Made by a program: the position numbers and the translations under genes. Of a stretch of 52,998 nt of DNA, positions 17,361 through 25,586 are shown piece after piece. The DNA comes from SIG607 sp045533195. GTDB lineage: Bacteria > Bacillota > Clostridia > Oscillospirales > Acutalibacteraceae. The DNA lies in assembly GCA_045533195.1 (NCBI GenBank), contig JAZSHI010000050.1, positions 1 to 52,998 of the forward strand. Reading direction: 5' to 3'. The stretch's first letter is position 1, and each line of letters starts with the position of its first letter. A model generated the notes under the pieces. That model ran no database searches. It was not told where the DNA came from and saw nothing but the letters and a program-made list of their open reading frames with translations.

Positions 17361-17540
17361 TCGAAACAGAAACTTCGGTTACTGTTTCGACCGCAAATCT
17401 GTGATTTGCAGTCAAATTATCAATGATAATTTGACTGAACCCATTGCAATTAGTATCGTGCACAATTAAATTCTTTCAAAATTTAATTGTGCAAAGCCGA
17501 TAAAATCGGCTTGTCGAAGCGCTTTTTTGCGTTTCGACAA
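17361..17540. repeat. six consecutive hairpins between ackA and galK
   Basis: Six stem-loops fill this spacer. (1) 17361-17390: 9-bp stem, an A-A mismatch, 3 more bp and a UUCG tetraloop. (2) 17393-17409: GCAAATC/GATTTGC, 3-nt loop. (3) 17409-17437: 14-bp arms around one base. (4) 17460-17492: 13-bp arms, 7-nt loop. (5) 17494-17512: 8-bp arms, AAA loop. (6) 17511-17540: 12-bp stem with one G-T pair and a T6 loop. The stems differ in sequence. It may be a palindromic repeat element or a structured RNA. No coding frame is evident. Confidence 0.85.
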
Positions 17541-17553
17541 ACTATAATAATTA

Positions 17554-18747
17554 TTAAGAAATAAGTGCTAATGTGTCACGTGCAATTGCAAGTTCCTCGT
17601 TAGTGGGAATTACAAATACGTCAACCTTGGAATCGTCGGTAGAAATCTTGATTTCCTGTCCGCGAACGTGGTTCTTTTCATCATCAATCTTAACGCCTAA
17701 ATATCCAAGATTTTCACAAACATACTGACGAAGGTCAGGATCGTTTTCGCCGATACCTGCTGTGAAAGCAATAGCATCAACACCGTTCATAGCGGCAACG
17801 TAGGAGCCGACAAATTTAAGAATCTGATATCTCTGCATATCAACCGCAAGTTTAGCACGAGCATTACCTTCATCAGCGGCGGCGCAAACATCACGGTTAT
17901 CGTTAGAAACACCGGAAACACCAAGCATACCGGACTTTTTATTGCAGATATCGTTAATCTGTGAAGCGGTAAGATTTTCCTTTTCGGCAATAAAGGTTAA
18001 TGCAGAAGGATCAAGTGTACCTGTACGTGTTCCCATCATAAAACCGTCAAGAGGAGTAAAGCCCATAGAGGTATCACAGCATACACCATCCTTAACGGCA
18101 GTAATGGAAGCTCCGTTACCAATGTGGCAAACGATTATTTTAAGATCCTTCTTATCCTTGCCTTCAAGAACGGCAACTCTGTCACTTACAAAGTGGTGAG
18201 ATGTACCGTGAGCACCGTATTTTCTTACGCCGTATTTCTCATAATATTCATAAGGAAGTGCGAACATATAAACCTTGGGCTCCATTGTCTGATGGAAGGA
18301 AGTATCAAATACAGCAACCTGAGGAATTTTATCACCGAAGGTCTTGATACAAGCCTTAATAGCAAGAACGTGAGCGGGATTATGTAAAGGTGCAAGTGCG
18401 CCAAGCTCATCAATCTGGTCAAGAACGGTAGGATTAATAAGACAGGATTTAGAGAAAATACTACCGCCTTGCACTATTCTGTGACCGATAGCAGAAATCT
18501 CATCAAAAGAATCAATAACCTTAGCTTCACTTTTGGTCATAGCGTAAACAACTGCTTCAAAAGCTTCGGTATGAGTAGGCATATTTGTTTCAGCCTGATA
18601 AACTCTGCCGTCTGCTGCCTTGTGAGTAATAGCGCCCGAAACGCCGATACGCTCACAAAGTCCCTTTGCAAGAACGCTCTCGGTTTCCATATCAATTAAC
18701 TGATACTTAAGAGAAGAACTACCTGCATTTACTACGAAAATTTTCAT
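17554..18747 (-). CDS. ackA: acetate kinase
   Basis: 397 residues, standard length. It interconverts acetyl phosphate plus ADP with acetate plus ATP, the substrate-level ATP step of acetate fermentation. The N-terminal phosphate motif is VVNAGSSSLKYQLID. The catalytic Asp lies in AVFDTSFHQTM, the arginine motif in MGTRTGTLDPSAL and the metal-binding Glu in PTNEELAIARDT. AGGAG precedes the ATG. Phosphotransacetylase is not adjacent. It is divergent from tmcAL across a 159-bp spacer. Confidence 0.98.
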   Translation of the reverse strand: MKIFVVNAGSSSLKYQLIDMETESVLAKGLCERIGVSGAITHKAADGRVYQAETNMPTHTEAFEAVVYAMTKSEAKVIDSFDEISAIGHRIVQGGSIFSKSCLINPTVLDQIDELGALAPLHNPAHVLAIKACIKTFGDKIPQVAVFDTSFHQTMEPKVYMFALPYEYYEKYGVRKYGAHGTSHHFVSDRVAVLEGKDKKDLKIIVCHIGNGASITAVKDGVCCDTSMGFTPLDGFMMGTRTGTLDPSALTFIAEKENLTASQINDICNKKSGMLGVSGVSNDNRDVCAAADEGNARAKLAVDMQRYQILKFVGSYVAAMNGVDAIAFTAGIGENDPDLRQYVCENLGYLGVKIDDEKNHVRGQEIKISTDDSKVDVFVIPTNEELAIARDTLALIS

Positions 18748-18906
18748 TTAAAAAACTCCTATCCGCAAAATGCGATTTTTTGAGTTGATAAACGGGAAAA
18801 AATGTGATAGAATATACCGTAAATCAACAACATAATTTAACTATTATATAATAATAGATTTTAAAAGTTTTTTCAAGTCATTTTTTAAAAAAGGCGGTTA
18901 ATATTT

Positions 18907-20079
18907 ATGGTAAGCTCAGTTATTGCCGAGTTTAATCCTTTTCACAACGGTCATGCCTATTTACTAAGTAAAGCAAAAGAAAAAAGCGAAGCCGTAATAT
19001 GTGTAATGAGCGGAAACTTTGTTCAACGTGGCGACCTTTCGATATTCACTAAACAAAAACGCACCGAATTCGCCTTAAAAAACGGTGCAGATTTAGTGAT
19101 AAATCTTCCTGTAGGCTGGTCTATGTCATCTGCCGAGAACTTTGCTTTCGGCGGTATTTCGCTGCTTAAAAACACGAAAATTACCGATAGTATTTATTTT
19201 GGCTGTGAATGTGGAGATGTTACCGCTTTGACCGAAACTGCTGAAATTATTTCCGGTGAAGAGTTCAATAATCTTGTCAAGGGATATATGAAAAACGGAG
19301 TAACCTATGCCTGTGCGAGACAACAAGCAGTTGAAAATTATTCAAAGGAACTGGGTATCATATTATCAAAACCGAATAATACTCTTGCAATTGAATACAT
19401 TTCAGCCGCCAAAAAACTCAGCTTCTCCCCTACTTTTAATGCTGTAAACAGAGTAGGCGTTGAGCATAATTCATCAAAAGGAAATAATGAATTTATGAGC
19501 GGTACAGGTTTAAGGGAATTGATAAAATCAGGATGTTTTGAAGAAATTAAAAAATACATTCCCGAAAACATATATAATGATATCGTTAATTGTAATTTTT
19601 CTGATATAAACAGACTCGATAACGCCTTACTGTTTAAAATAAGAAGTATGACTAAAGAGCAGTTGCTTTATATTCCTGATGTCAGCGAAGGGCTGGAAAA
19701 CAGAATAGTTGATGCTGCAAAAGAGTGTGAAGGTTTTTCGGAACTTGCAGACAGTATTAAAACAAAGCGATACACTCTTGCAAGAATAAGACGTATTCTT
19801 ATGTGCGCCGCCTTTGATATAACCAATGAATATTTAAAAAAAGAACCGCCTTATATTCATATATTAGGTTGCACTTCTCGGGGAGAAGAATTGGTAAAGG
19901 AAATTGCTAAAAGAACCGATTTGCCTTTAGTGATAAGCGCAAAAGATGCTTTAAGCCTTGAAGGATTCGCCAAAAAAACCTTTGAACTTGAGGAGCATAC
20001 CTCTAATCTTTATTCTATGTCATTAAGTCCAATGCTCCCTTCATACTCCGAGTACACTCAAAAGTTAATTAAAATATAA
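18907..20079 (+). CDS. tmcAL: tRNA(Met) cytidine acetate ligase TmcAL
   Basis: 390 residues. The N-terminus VIAEFNPFHNGHAYLL is the nucleotidyltransferase HxGH motif (HNGH at 13-16). MSGNFVQRGD is the second family signature. TmcAL activates acetate with ATP to acetyl-adenylate and transfers it to the wobble cytidine of elongator tRNA-Met (N4-acetylcytidine). Older names are YlbM or DUF795. Its divergent pairing with ackA is notable because both enzymes handle acetate. Confidence 0.92.
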   Translation: MVSSVIAEFNPFHNGHAYLLSKAKEKSEAVICVMSGNFVQRGDLSIFTKQKRTEFALKNGADLVINLPVGWSMSSAENFAFGGISLLKNTKITDSIYFGCECGDVTALTETAEIISGEEFNNLVKGYMKNGVTYACARQQAVENYSKELGIILSKPNNTLAIEYISAAKKLSFSPTFNAVNRVGVEHNSSKGNNEFMSGTGLRELIKSGCFEEIKKYIPENIYNDIVNCNFSDINRLDNALLFKIRSMTKEQLLYIPDVSEGLENRIVDAAKECEGFSELADSIKTKRYTLARIRRILMCAAFDITNEYLKKEPPYIHILGCTSRGEELVKEIAKRTDLPLVISAKDALSLEGFAKKTFELEEHTSNLYSMSLSPMLPSYSEYTQKLIKI

Positions 20080-20097
20080 TTATTTTTATAATTACTC

Positions 20098-20126
20098 TTG
20101 AAAGACACAAGCAGATTTGATATAAT
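20098..20126 (+). promoter_or_regulatory. promoter for the DUF1846 gene
   Basis: TTGAAA (20098-20103), 17-bp spacer, TATAAT (20121-20126). It begins 19 nt after the tmcAL stop, so the DUF1846 gene has its own strong promoter. Confidence 0.85.
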
Positions 20127-20161
20127 AATTAAGTTAAATTTCGATGAAAATAGGTGAAAAA

Positions 20162-21646
20162 ATGGCTAAAAAGGGGTTTGACAACGCTGAATATATACGT
20201 CTTCAGTCACAGAACATCCGTAACCGTATTGAAATGTTCGGTGATAAGCTGTATATGGAGTTCGGCGGTAAGCTTTTCGATGACTTTCACGCTTCCCGAG
20301 TTTTACCCGGGTTTGAGCCTGATTCAAAGGTCAAAATGCTCTTAAACTTAAAAGATGATGCTGAAATTGTTGTTGCAATAAATGCTGACGCTATTGAAAA
20401 AAATAAACGTCGAGGTGATCTTGGCATTACCTACGACCTTGATACATTACGTCTTATTGATGCTTTTCGCGGTATCGGTCTTTTTGTCGGCAGTGTTGTT
20501 ATAACCTTCTTTACGGGACAACCCTTAGCCTTAGCCTTTGAAAAACGTCTTAAAAACTTAGGCATTAAGGTATATAGACACTATCCCATTCCCGACTATC
20601 CGTCCAATATACCTCTTATTGTAAGTGATGACGGATTTGGCAAGAATGACTATATCGAAACCCAGCGCAAACTTGTGGTTGTTACAGGCCCCGGTCCTTG
20701 CAGCGGTAAGATGGCAACCTGTCTTTCTCAGCTTTATCACGAGCATAAACGTGGAATTAAGGCAGGTTATGCAAAGTTTGAGACCTTCCCTATTTGGAAT
20801 ATTCCACTAAAACACCCCGTAAATGTTGCTTATGAAGCGGCTACTGCTGACCTTAATGACGTTAATATGATTGACCCCTTCCATCTTGAAGCATATGGCG
20901 AAACAGCCATTAACTATAACCGTGATATTGAAATTTTCCCTGTACTTAACGCTATGATGGAAAAAATCCTCGGCACTTCCGTTTATAAGAGTCCCACAGA
21001 TATGGGTGTAAATATGGTAGGCTGTGCAATAAATGATGATATCGTTTGCAGAAATGCTGCCAATCAGGAAATAATCAGAAGATACTATAGTGCTTTATGT
21101 GCCGAAAGACAAGGTATGGGCGAACACGCTGAGGTAACTAAAATTGAAATTTTAATGAATCAGCTTGGCATATCCGTTAATAATCGTGCTGTTGTTAAAG
21201 CTGCCAACGCTAAGTCTGAATTAACGGGTTCTCCTGCAACTGCAATAGAGCTTGATGACGGACGCATTATTACCGGAAAAACCTCTTCTCTACTCGGCGC
21301 TTCATCATCAATGCTTTTAAACGTTTTAAAGGAACTTGCAGGTATTCCCGATGAAGTAAAGCTCCTTTCTCCCACTATAATTGAGCCTATTCAGGTGATG
21401 AAAACAACTGCTCTTGGTAATCACAATCCAAGACTTCATACCGATGAAGTGCTTGTTGCATTATCAATTTGCGCCGCAACCGATGAAAATGCAAAACTGG
21501 CGATGAATCAGGTTAAAAATCTTCGTGGATTAGAAGCCCATTCTACAGTTATTCTTTCTCGAGTTGATGAGCAAGTATTCAGAAAACTTGGTATAAATCT
21601 TACCTGTGAGCCGAAATATCAAACAAAAAAACTTTATCATGCATAA
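20162..21646 (+). CDS. DUF1846 family protein
   Basis: 494 residues from the ATG at 20162, chosen over an ATG at 20144 because AGGTG stands 5 nt upstream. The N-terminal KKGFDNAEYIRLQSQNI and the internal VVTGPGPCSGKMATCLSQLY are family hallmarks. The glycine-rich GPGPCSGK looks like a phosphate-binding loop. Structures of this family are known but no firm biochemical role is, so none is given. The protein looks cytosolic, with no signal or membrane span. Length fits the family. Confidence 0.85.
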   Translation: MAKKGFDNAEYIRLQSQNIRNRIEMFGDKLYMEFGGKLFDDFHASRVLPGFEPDSKVKMLLNLKDDAEIVVAINADAIEKNKRRGDLGITYDLDTLRLIDAFRGIGLFVGSVVITFFTGQPLALAFEKRLKNLGIKVYRHYPIPDYPSNIPLIVSDDGFGKNDYIETQRKLVVVTGPGPCSGKMATCLSQLYHEHKRGIKAGYAKFETFPIWNIPLKHPVNVAYEAATADLNDVNMIDPFHLEAYGETAINYNRDIEIFPVLNAMMEKILGTSVYKSPTDMGVNMVGCAINDDIVCRNAANQEIIRRYYSALCAERQGMGEHAEVTKIEILMNQLGISVNNRAVVKAANAKSELTGSPATAIELDDGRIITGKTSSLLGASSSMLLNVLKELAGIPDEVKLLSPTIIEPIQVMKTTALGNHNPRLHTDEVLVALSICAATDENAKLAMNQVKNLRGLEAHSTVILSRVDEQVFRKLGINLTCEPKYQTKKLYHA

Positions 21647-21651
21647 TTTGT

Positions 21652-21682
21652 CGGCACACTTTTCTTACGGTGTGCCGCATTA
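21652..21682 (+). terminator. terminator after the DUF1846 gene
   Basis: CGGCACAC (21652-21659) pairs with GTGTGCCG (21670-21677), followed by CATTATTTTT. The next gene starts at 21702, so some readthrough would keep the two genes linked. Confidence 0.65.
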
Positions 21683-21701
21683 TTTTTAAGGAAGTGTATT
21701 T

Positions 21702-23762
21702 ATGGACAAAAAATATGAAGCTTTATTTACCCCTTGGAAAATAGGCAACGTTGAAATCAAAAACAGAATCGTTATGTGCCCTATGGGAGGCACTTCGCTT
21801 TTTGGTTGGTTTGAGCTAACGGGCTGTCATTTTGATAAAGAGGCTGCTAAGCTTTTCCTTGAAAGAGCTAATAATAATGTAGGACTTATTATCCCCGGTA
21901 TTGCACCCCTTCGTGATACCTTTTGGGGCAAATGGCTCTGGCAGAATCCTAAAATGTTCGAGGATCTTAAGGAGTTTATGGATGAAATTCATAAAACGGG
22001 AGCAAAGCTCTTTGTTCAGCTAACGGCAGGTATGGGACGCTCTTGGGCTATAACCGAGCTTATAGCGCCGTTACATAAAAACAAGGTTACCCGTGCTATT
22101 TTAAAGCCTATAATTGATACCTCTCACGAACTTGCATCCCCTTCTGCTCAGCCTGCTCGTTGGGCTCCTGATATTGAGTGCCCCGAAATGACTGTAAAGC
22201 AAATTCACGAAATTATCGAAGCATTTGCTAAAACAGCCAAGCTCTGTAAAGAAGCTGGTGTTGACGGTGTTGAGGTTCATGCTGTTCACGAAGGATATCT
22301 CCTTGACCAGTTTGCAATTGAATTTTTCAATAAACGTACCGATGAATACGGCGGCAGTTTTGAAAATCGCTACCGTTTTGCTGCCGAAGTAGTAAAGGCA
22401 ATTAAAGAGTCTTGCGGCAATGACTATCCTGTATCCCTTCGTTATTCGGTAGAGTCTAAAATGAAAGGTTTCCGCGAAGGCGCTATACCCGGTGAAGAAT
22501 ACCAAGAGGTTGGTCGTAATATGGAAGAATCCGAAAAGGCTGCTAAATACCTGCAGGATGCAGGTTACGATATGTTAAATGCCGATAACGGAACCTATGA
22601 CTCTTGGTATTGGGCGCATCCGCCTATGTATATGCCCGAAAACTGCAACCTTGAAGATGTAGCACATATTAAGAAATTCGTTGATATTCCCGTTGTATGT
22701 GCAGGCAGAATGGATGCCGAGGTTGGCGCAAAAGCGGTTGAGGACCAAAAAATCGATGCAGTTGGTGTTGCCCGTCAGTTCCTTGTGGACCCTGAGTGGA
22801 TTACAAAGCTTATAGAAGACAGAATTGAAGATATTAAACCCTGTATTTGTTGTCACAGCGGTTGCTTTAATTTTTCTTCTTCAAAAGGACACGCTAATAC
22901 TCAGGACCTTAGTGACACTATGGGACTTTCCCGTTGTGCCCTTAATCCCGAGACGATGCAATCCAAAAAATACTATATTGAACCTGCTAAAAAGCAGAAG
23001 AATATTGCTGTTATCGGCGGCGGTATCGGCGGTATGGAAGCAGCTATAGTTTGCGCTAAGCGTGGCCACAAGGTTACCCTTTATGAGAAAACCGATAAGC
23101 TTGGCGGTGTGTTTATAGCCGCAGCGGCACCGTCGTTTAAAGAAAAGGATAAAGCACTTATTTCTTGGTATATTCGTGAACTTTCAAAGCACCCAATTGA
23201 CGTTAAGCTTAATACCGAGATAAAAGATTTAAAGACGCTTAATGCTGATGAAGTTATTGTAGCAACCGGTGCAGTTGCCAAAAAGGTTTCTATTAAGGGA
23301 AGCGAAAATACGGTTGAAGCCGTTGATTATTTACTCGGTAACAAAACCGTAGGCGAAAATGTTGTAGTTATAGGCGGCGGTCTTACAGGCTGTGAAATTG
23401 CTTATGATTTATACTTAAACGGCAAAAAGCCCGTTATTGTAGAAATGCAGGATGACCTAATAGTTACTAAAGGTGTTTGTCTTGCAAACACAAGCTTTTT
23501 ACGTGATTTCTTTAAAACCAATAACGTTCCTGTTCATCTTCAGACTGCTGTTTCAAAGATTAATGATGACAGCGTAACAGTTACAGATAAAAACGGTAAA
23601 ACCTTTGATATTAAGGCTGACAGCGTAGTAATGTCGGTAGGCTATAATCCTGCTCCCCTTACTAAAAAGAGCCGTCACGTTCATATTATCGGCGATGCTT
23701 ATAAGGTTGGAAATTTAAGAAGTGTTATCTGGCAGGCTTGGGACGTTGCAACAAAGCTTTAA
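21702..23762 (+). CDS. Old Yellow Enzyme-type FeS flavoprotein (2-enoate / dienoyl-CoA reductase family)
   Basis: 686 residues with three parts. An N-terminal FMN TIM barrel (about 5-375) contains NRIVMCPMG and the family's HxxxGYLLDQF region (VHEGYLLDQF). A 4Fe-4S site follows (Cys381, Cys384, Cys388, Cys412). The C-terminal FAD/NAD(P)H part has IAVIGGGIGGMEAA from 435 and a second Rossmann motif VVVIGGGLTGCEIA. Members reduce activated C=C bonds of enoates, dienoyl-CoA or bile-acid intermediates using NAD(P)H. The substrate is not evident: no CoA ligase, bai gene or acyl-CoA dehydrogenase lies next to it. It could serve as an electron sink in fermentation. Confidence 0.85.
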   Translation: MDKKYEALFTPWKIGNVEIKNRIVMCPMGGTSLFGWFELTGCHFDKEAAKLFLERANNNVGLIIPGIAPLRDTFWGKWLWQNPKMFEDLKEFMDEIHKTGAKLFVQLTAGMGRSWAITELIAPLHKNKVTRAILKPIIDTSHELASPSAQPARWAPDIECPEMTVKQIHEIIEAFAKTAKLCKEAGVDGVEVHAVHEGYLLDQFAIEFFNKRTDEYGGSFENRYRFAAEVVKAIKESCGNDYPVSLRYSVESKMKGFREGAIPGEEYQEVGRNMEESEKAAKYLQDAGYDMLNADNGTYDSWYWAHPPMYMPENCNLEDVAHIKKFVDIPVVCAGRMDAEVGAKAVEDQKIDAVGVARQFLVDPEWITKLIEDRIEDIKPCICCHSGCFNFSSSKGHANTQDLSDTMGLSRCALNPETMQSKKYYIEPAKKQKNIAVIGGGIGGMEAAIVCAKRGHKVTLYEKTDKLGGVFIAAAAPSFKEKDKALISWYIRELSKHPIDVKLNTEIKDLKTLNADEVIVATGAVAKKVSIKGSENTVEAVDYLLGNKTVGENVVVIGGGLTGCEIAYDLYLNGKKPVIVEMQDDLIVTKGVCLANTSFLRDFFKTNNVPVHLQTAVSKINDDSVTVTDKNGKTFDIKADSVVMSVGYNPAPLTKKSRHVHIIGDAYKVGNLRSVIWQAWDVATKL

Positions 23763-23769
23763 TATAATT

Positions 23770-23803
23770 AAACCCGAAACGTAACGTTTCGGGTTTTTCT
23801 TTT
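23770..23803. terminator. bidirectional terminator
   Basis: Thirteen-base arms AAACCCGAAACGT and inverse (23770-23796) surround a single base and are followed by TTCTTTT on the plus strand. It separates convergent genes ending at 23762 and 23802. Confidence 0.85.
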
Positions 23804-25586
23804 AGTCGAACTGCGAATTATATAGTTTGCTGTAGAATCCGCCTTTGCTTAGTAATTCATCGTGATTGCCCAGTTCGGATATTTTGCCGTCTTGTAAAAC
23901 GATAATTACGTCAGCATTTTTTATGGTGGATAATCTGTGAGCGATTACAAAACAGGTTCTTCCTTTCATAAGCTTTGTAAGGGCCTCCTGAATTTGAATT
24001 TCGGTTCGTGAGTCAACATTTGAGGTAGCTTCATCAAGAATAAGCATAGGCGCATCTGAAAGCATAGCTCTCGCTATTGTAATAAGCTGTTTTTGTCCTT
24101 TAGAAATATTGACACCGTCATCATTTAGTATTGTTTCATAGCCCTCGGGCAAATGCTCAATATAATTATGTATTTTAGCCGCCTTTGCAACATTTATAAC
24201 CTCATCCATTGTTGCGTTTTCCTTGCCGTAAGCAATATTTTCGGCTACTGTTGAATTAAACAGCCACGTGTCCTGCAGAACCATAGTATAGGCTTTTCTC
24301 AAATCTTCACGTTTAATGTTTTCGATTTTTAACCCATCAACCGCTATAGTTCCCGAATTAACGTCATAAAAACGCATAAGAAGGTTTATAATCGTGGTTT
24401 TTCCTGCTCCAGTAGGCCCTACAATAGCAATTGTCTTGCCCTTTTTCGCATCTATTGACACATCTTTTAGAATTGTTTTTTCGGGAGTGTAACCAAAAAA
24501 CACCTTGTCGAAGTTTACATCGCCGCTAACATCCTTTAGTTCAAGAGCATCACGTTCATCGAGCTTTTCGGGCTCCTCGTCAATAATTCTGAATACACGC
24601 TCGGCTGCAGAAAAAGCCGACTGAAATTCGTGAAGGATATTTGCAAATTCATTAATAGGCCCTGCAAATTTACGTGAATACTGAACAAACTGCGCAACAC
24701 CGCCAAGGGTGATAAAGAAGAGACTACTACTTTTTATAACGCCTGACTGTGAATACATAAACAGTATTCCGCCAAGTATCATAACAAGCGAAATTGAAAG
24801 ATTATTAATAAAGTTAATAGACGGGCCCATAGCCGATGCATAATATTCTGCTTTATAATAAGCGTTGGTTGCATCATTATTTCTCTTATTAAATCTTTCC
24901 CCTATTTCATCCTCACGGTGATAAGCCTGAATGGTTCGGCAACCCGAGAGCATTTCTTCGGCATAACCGTTAAGTTCGCCAAGCTTCCTTGAACGCAAAC
25001 TGAACATCGGTCTTACCTTTTTGGAACGGTATCTTGTAAAGAGAATTGAAATAGGAACGGTAATAACGAATATAACAATCATAGGTTTTGAAATCTGCCA
25101 CATAAAAATAAGCGAACCTACAACCGTATAAATACTGGTCATAACCTGAACCAAATCGTGAGATAGGGATGCGTTAACGGTATCAATATCATAAGAAATC
25201 CTACTTATAATATCTCCCGTAGCGGTGGTATCAAAGAAGCTGACAGGTAACGTAGTCAGCTTTTCGAATAACTGCTTTCTCATTCTATATACAACCTTTT
25301 GGCTGATATTAATCATAATTATTGCAAGAACGTATGATAAAACTGCCGAAAGTGCGTAGCAAACAATCATTTTCATAACGTTATCACGAACAATAGAAAA
25401 ATCAATTCCGTTTACGTTTGCAATAGCATCAATTGCTTCACCGGAATATCGAGGGCCCAGCAGAGCCAGTTGGTTTGAAAGCAAGGTCATTATAATGGCT
25501 AAAATAAACAGCGGCCAAGATTTTAATACGTACCCTAAAAGGCGCCATAGAGTGCCTATTCTGAATTTTTCCTTAGGTTTATTCAA
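23802..25586 (-). CDS. heterodimeric ABC exporter subunit B (degenerate signature)
   Basis: 594 residues: six-helix type IV membrane domain (about 15-320) fused to an ATPase. Walker A GPTGAGKTT is at 390-398 and Walker B MLILDE at 514-519, with the catalytic Glu present. The signature reads ISKGQ (494-498) instead of LSGGQ. Together with the Asp in its partner this predicts one consensus and one degenerate ATP site, as in BmrCD or TM287/288-type exporters. It overlaps its partner's stop by 8 nt. The MarR gene upstream points to drug or toxic-compound efflux. Confidence 0.88.
   Translation of the reverse strand: MNKPKEKFRIGTLWRLLGYVLKSWPLFILAIIMTLLSNQLALLGPRYSGEAIDAIANVNGIDFSIVRDNVMKMIVCYALSAVLSYVLAIIMINISQKVVYRMRKQLFEKLTTLPVSFFDTTATGDIISRISYDIDTVNASLSHDLVQVMTSIYTVVGSLIFMWQISKPMIVIFVITVPISILFTRYRSKKVRPMFSLRSRKLGELNGYAEEMLSGCRTIQAYHREDEIGERFNKRNNDATNAYYKAEYYASAMGPSINFINNLSISLVMILGGILFMYSQSGVIKSSSLFFITLGGVAQFVQYSRKFAGPINEFANILHEFQSAFSAAERVFRIIDEEPEKLDERDALELKDVSGDVNFDKVFFGYTPEKTILKDVSIDAKKGKTIAIVGPTGAGKTTIINLLMRFYDVNSGTIAVDGLKIENIKREDLRKAYTMVLQDTWLFNSTVAENIAYGKENATMDEVINVAKAAKIHNYIEHLPEGYETILNDDGVNISKGQKQLITIARAMLSDAPMLILDEATSNVDSRTEIQIQEALTKLMKGRTCFVIAHRLSTIKNADVIIVLQDGKISELGNHDELLSKGGFYSKLYNSQFD

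Noticed and set aside
17361..17540. CRISPR array
   Set aside because: There are no equal repeats and spacers; the six stems all differ.
17337..17553. galK or ackA terminator as the sole explanation
   Set aside because: None of the six hairpins is followed by a proper T-run on the minus strand, and a terminator needs only one.
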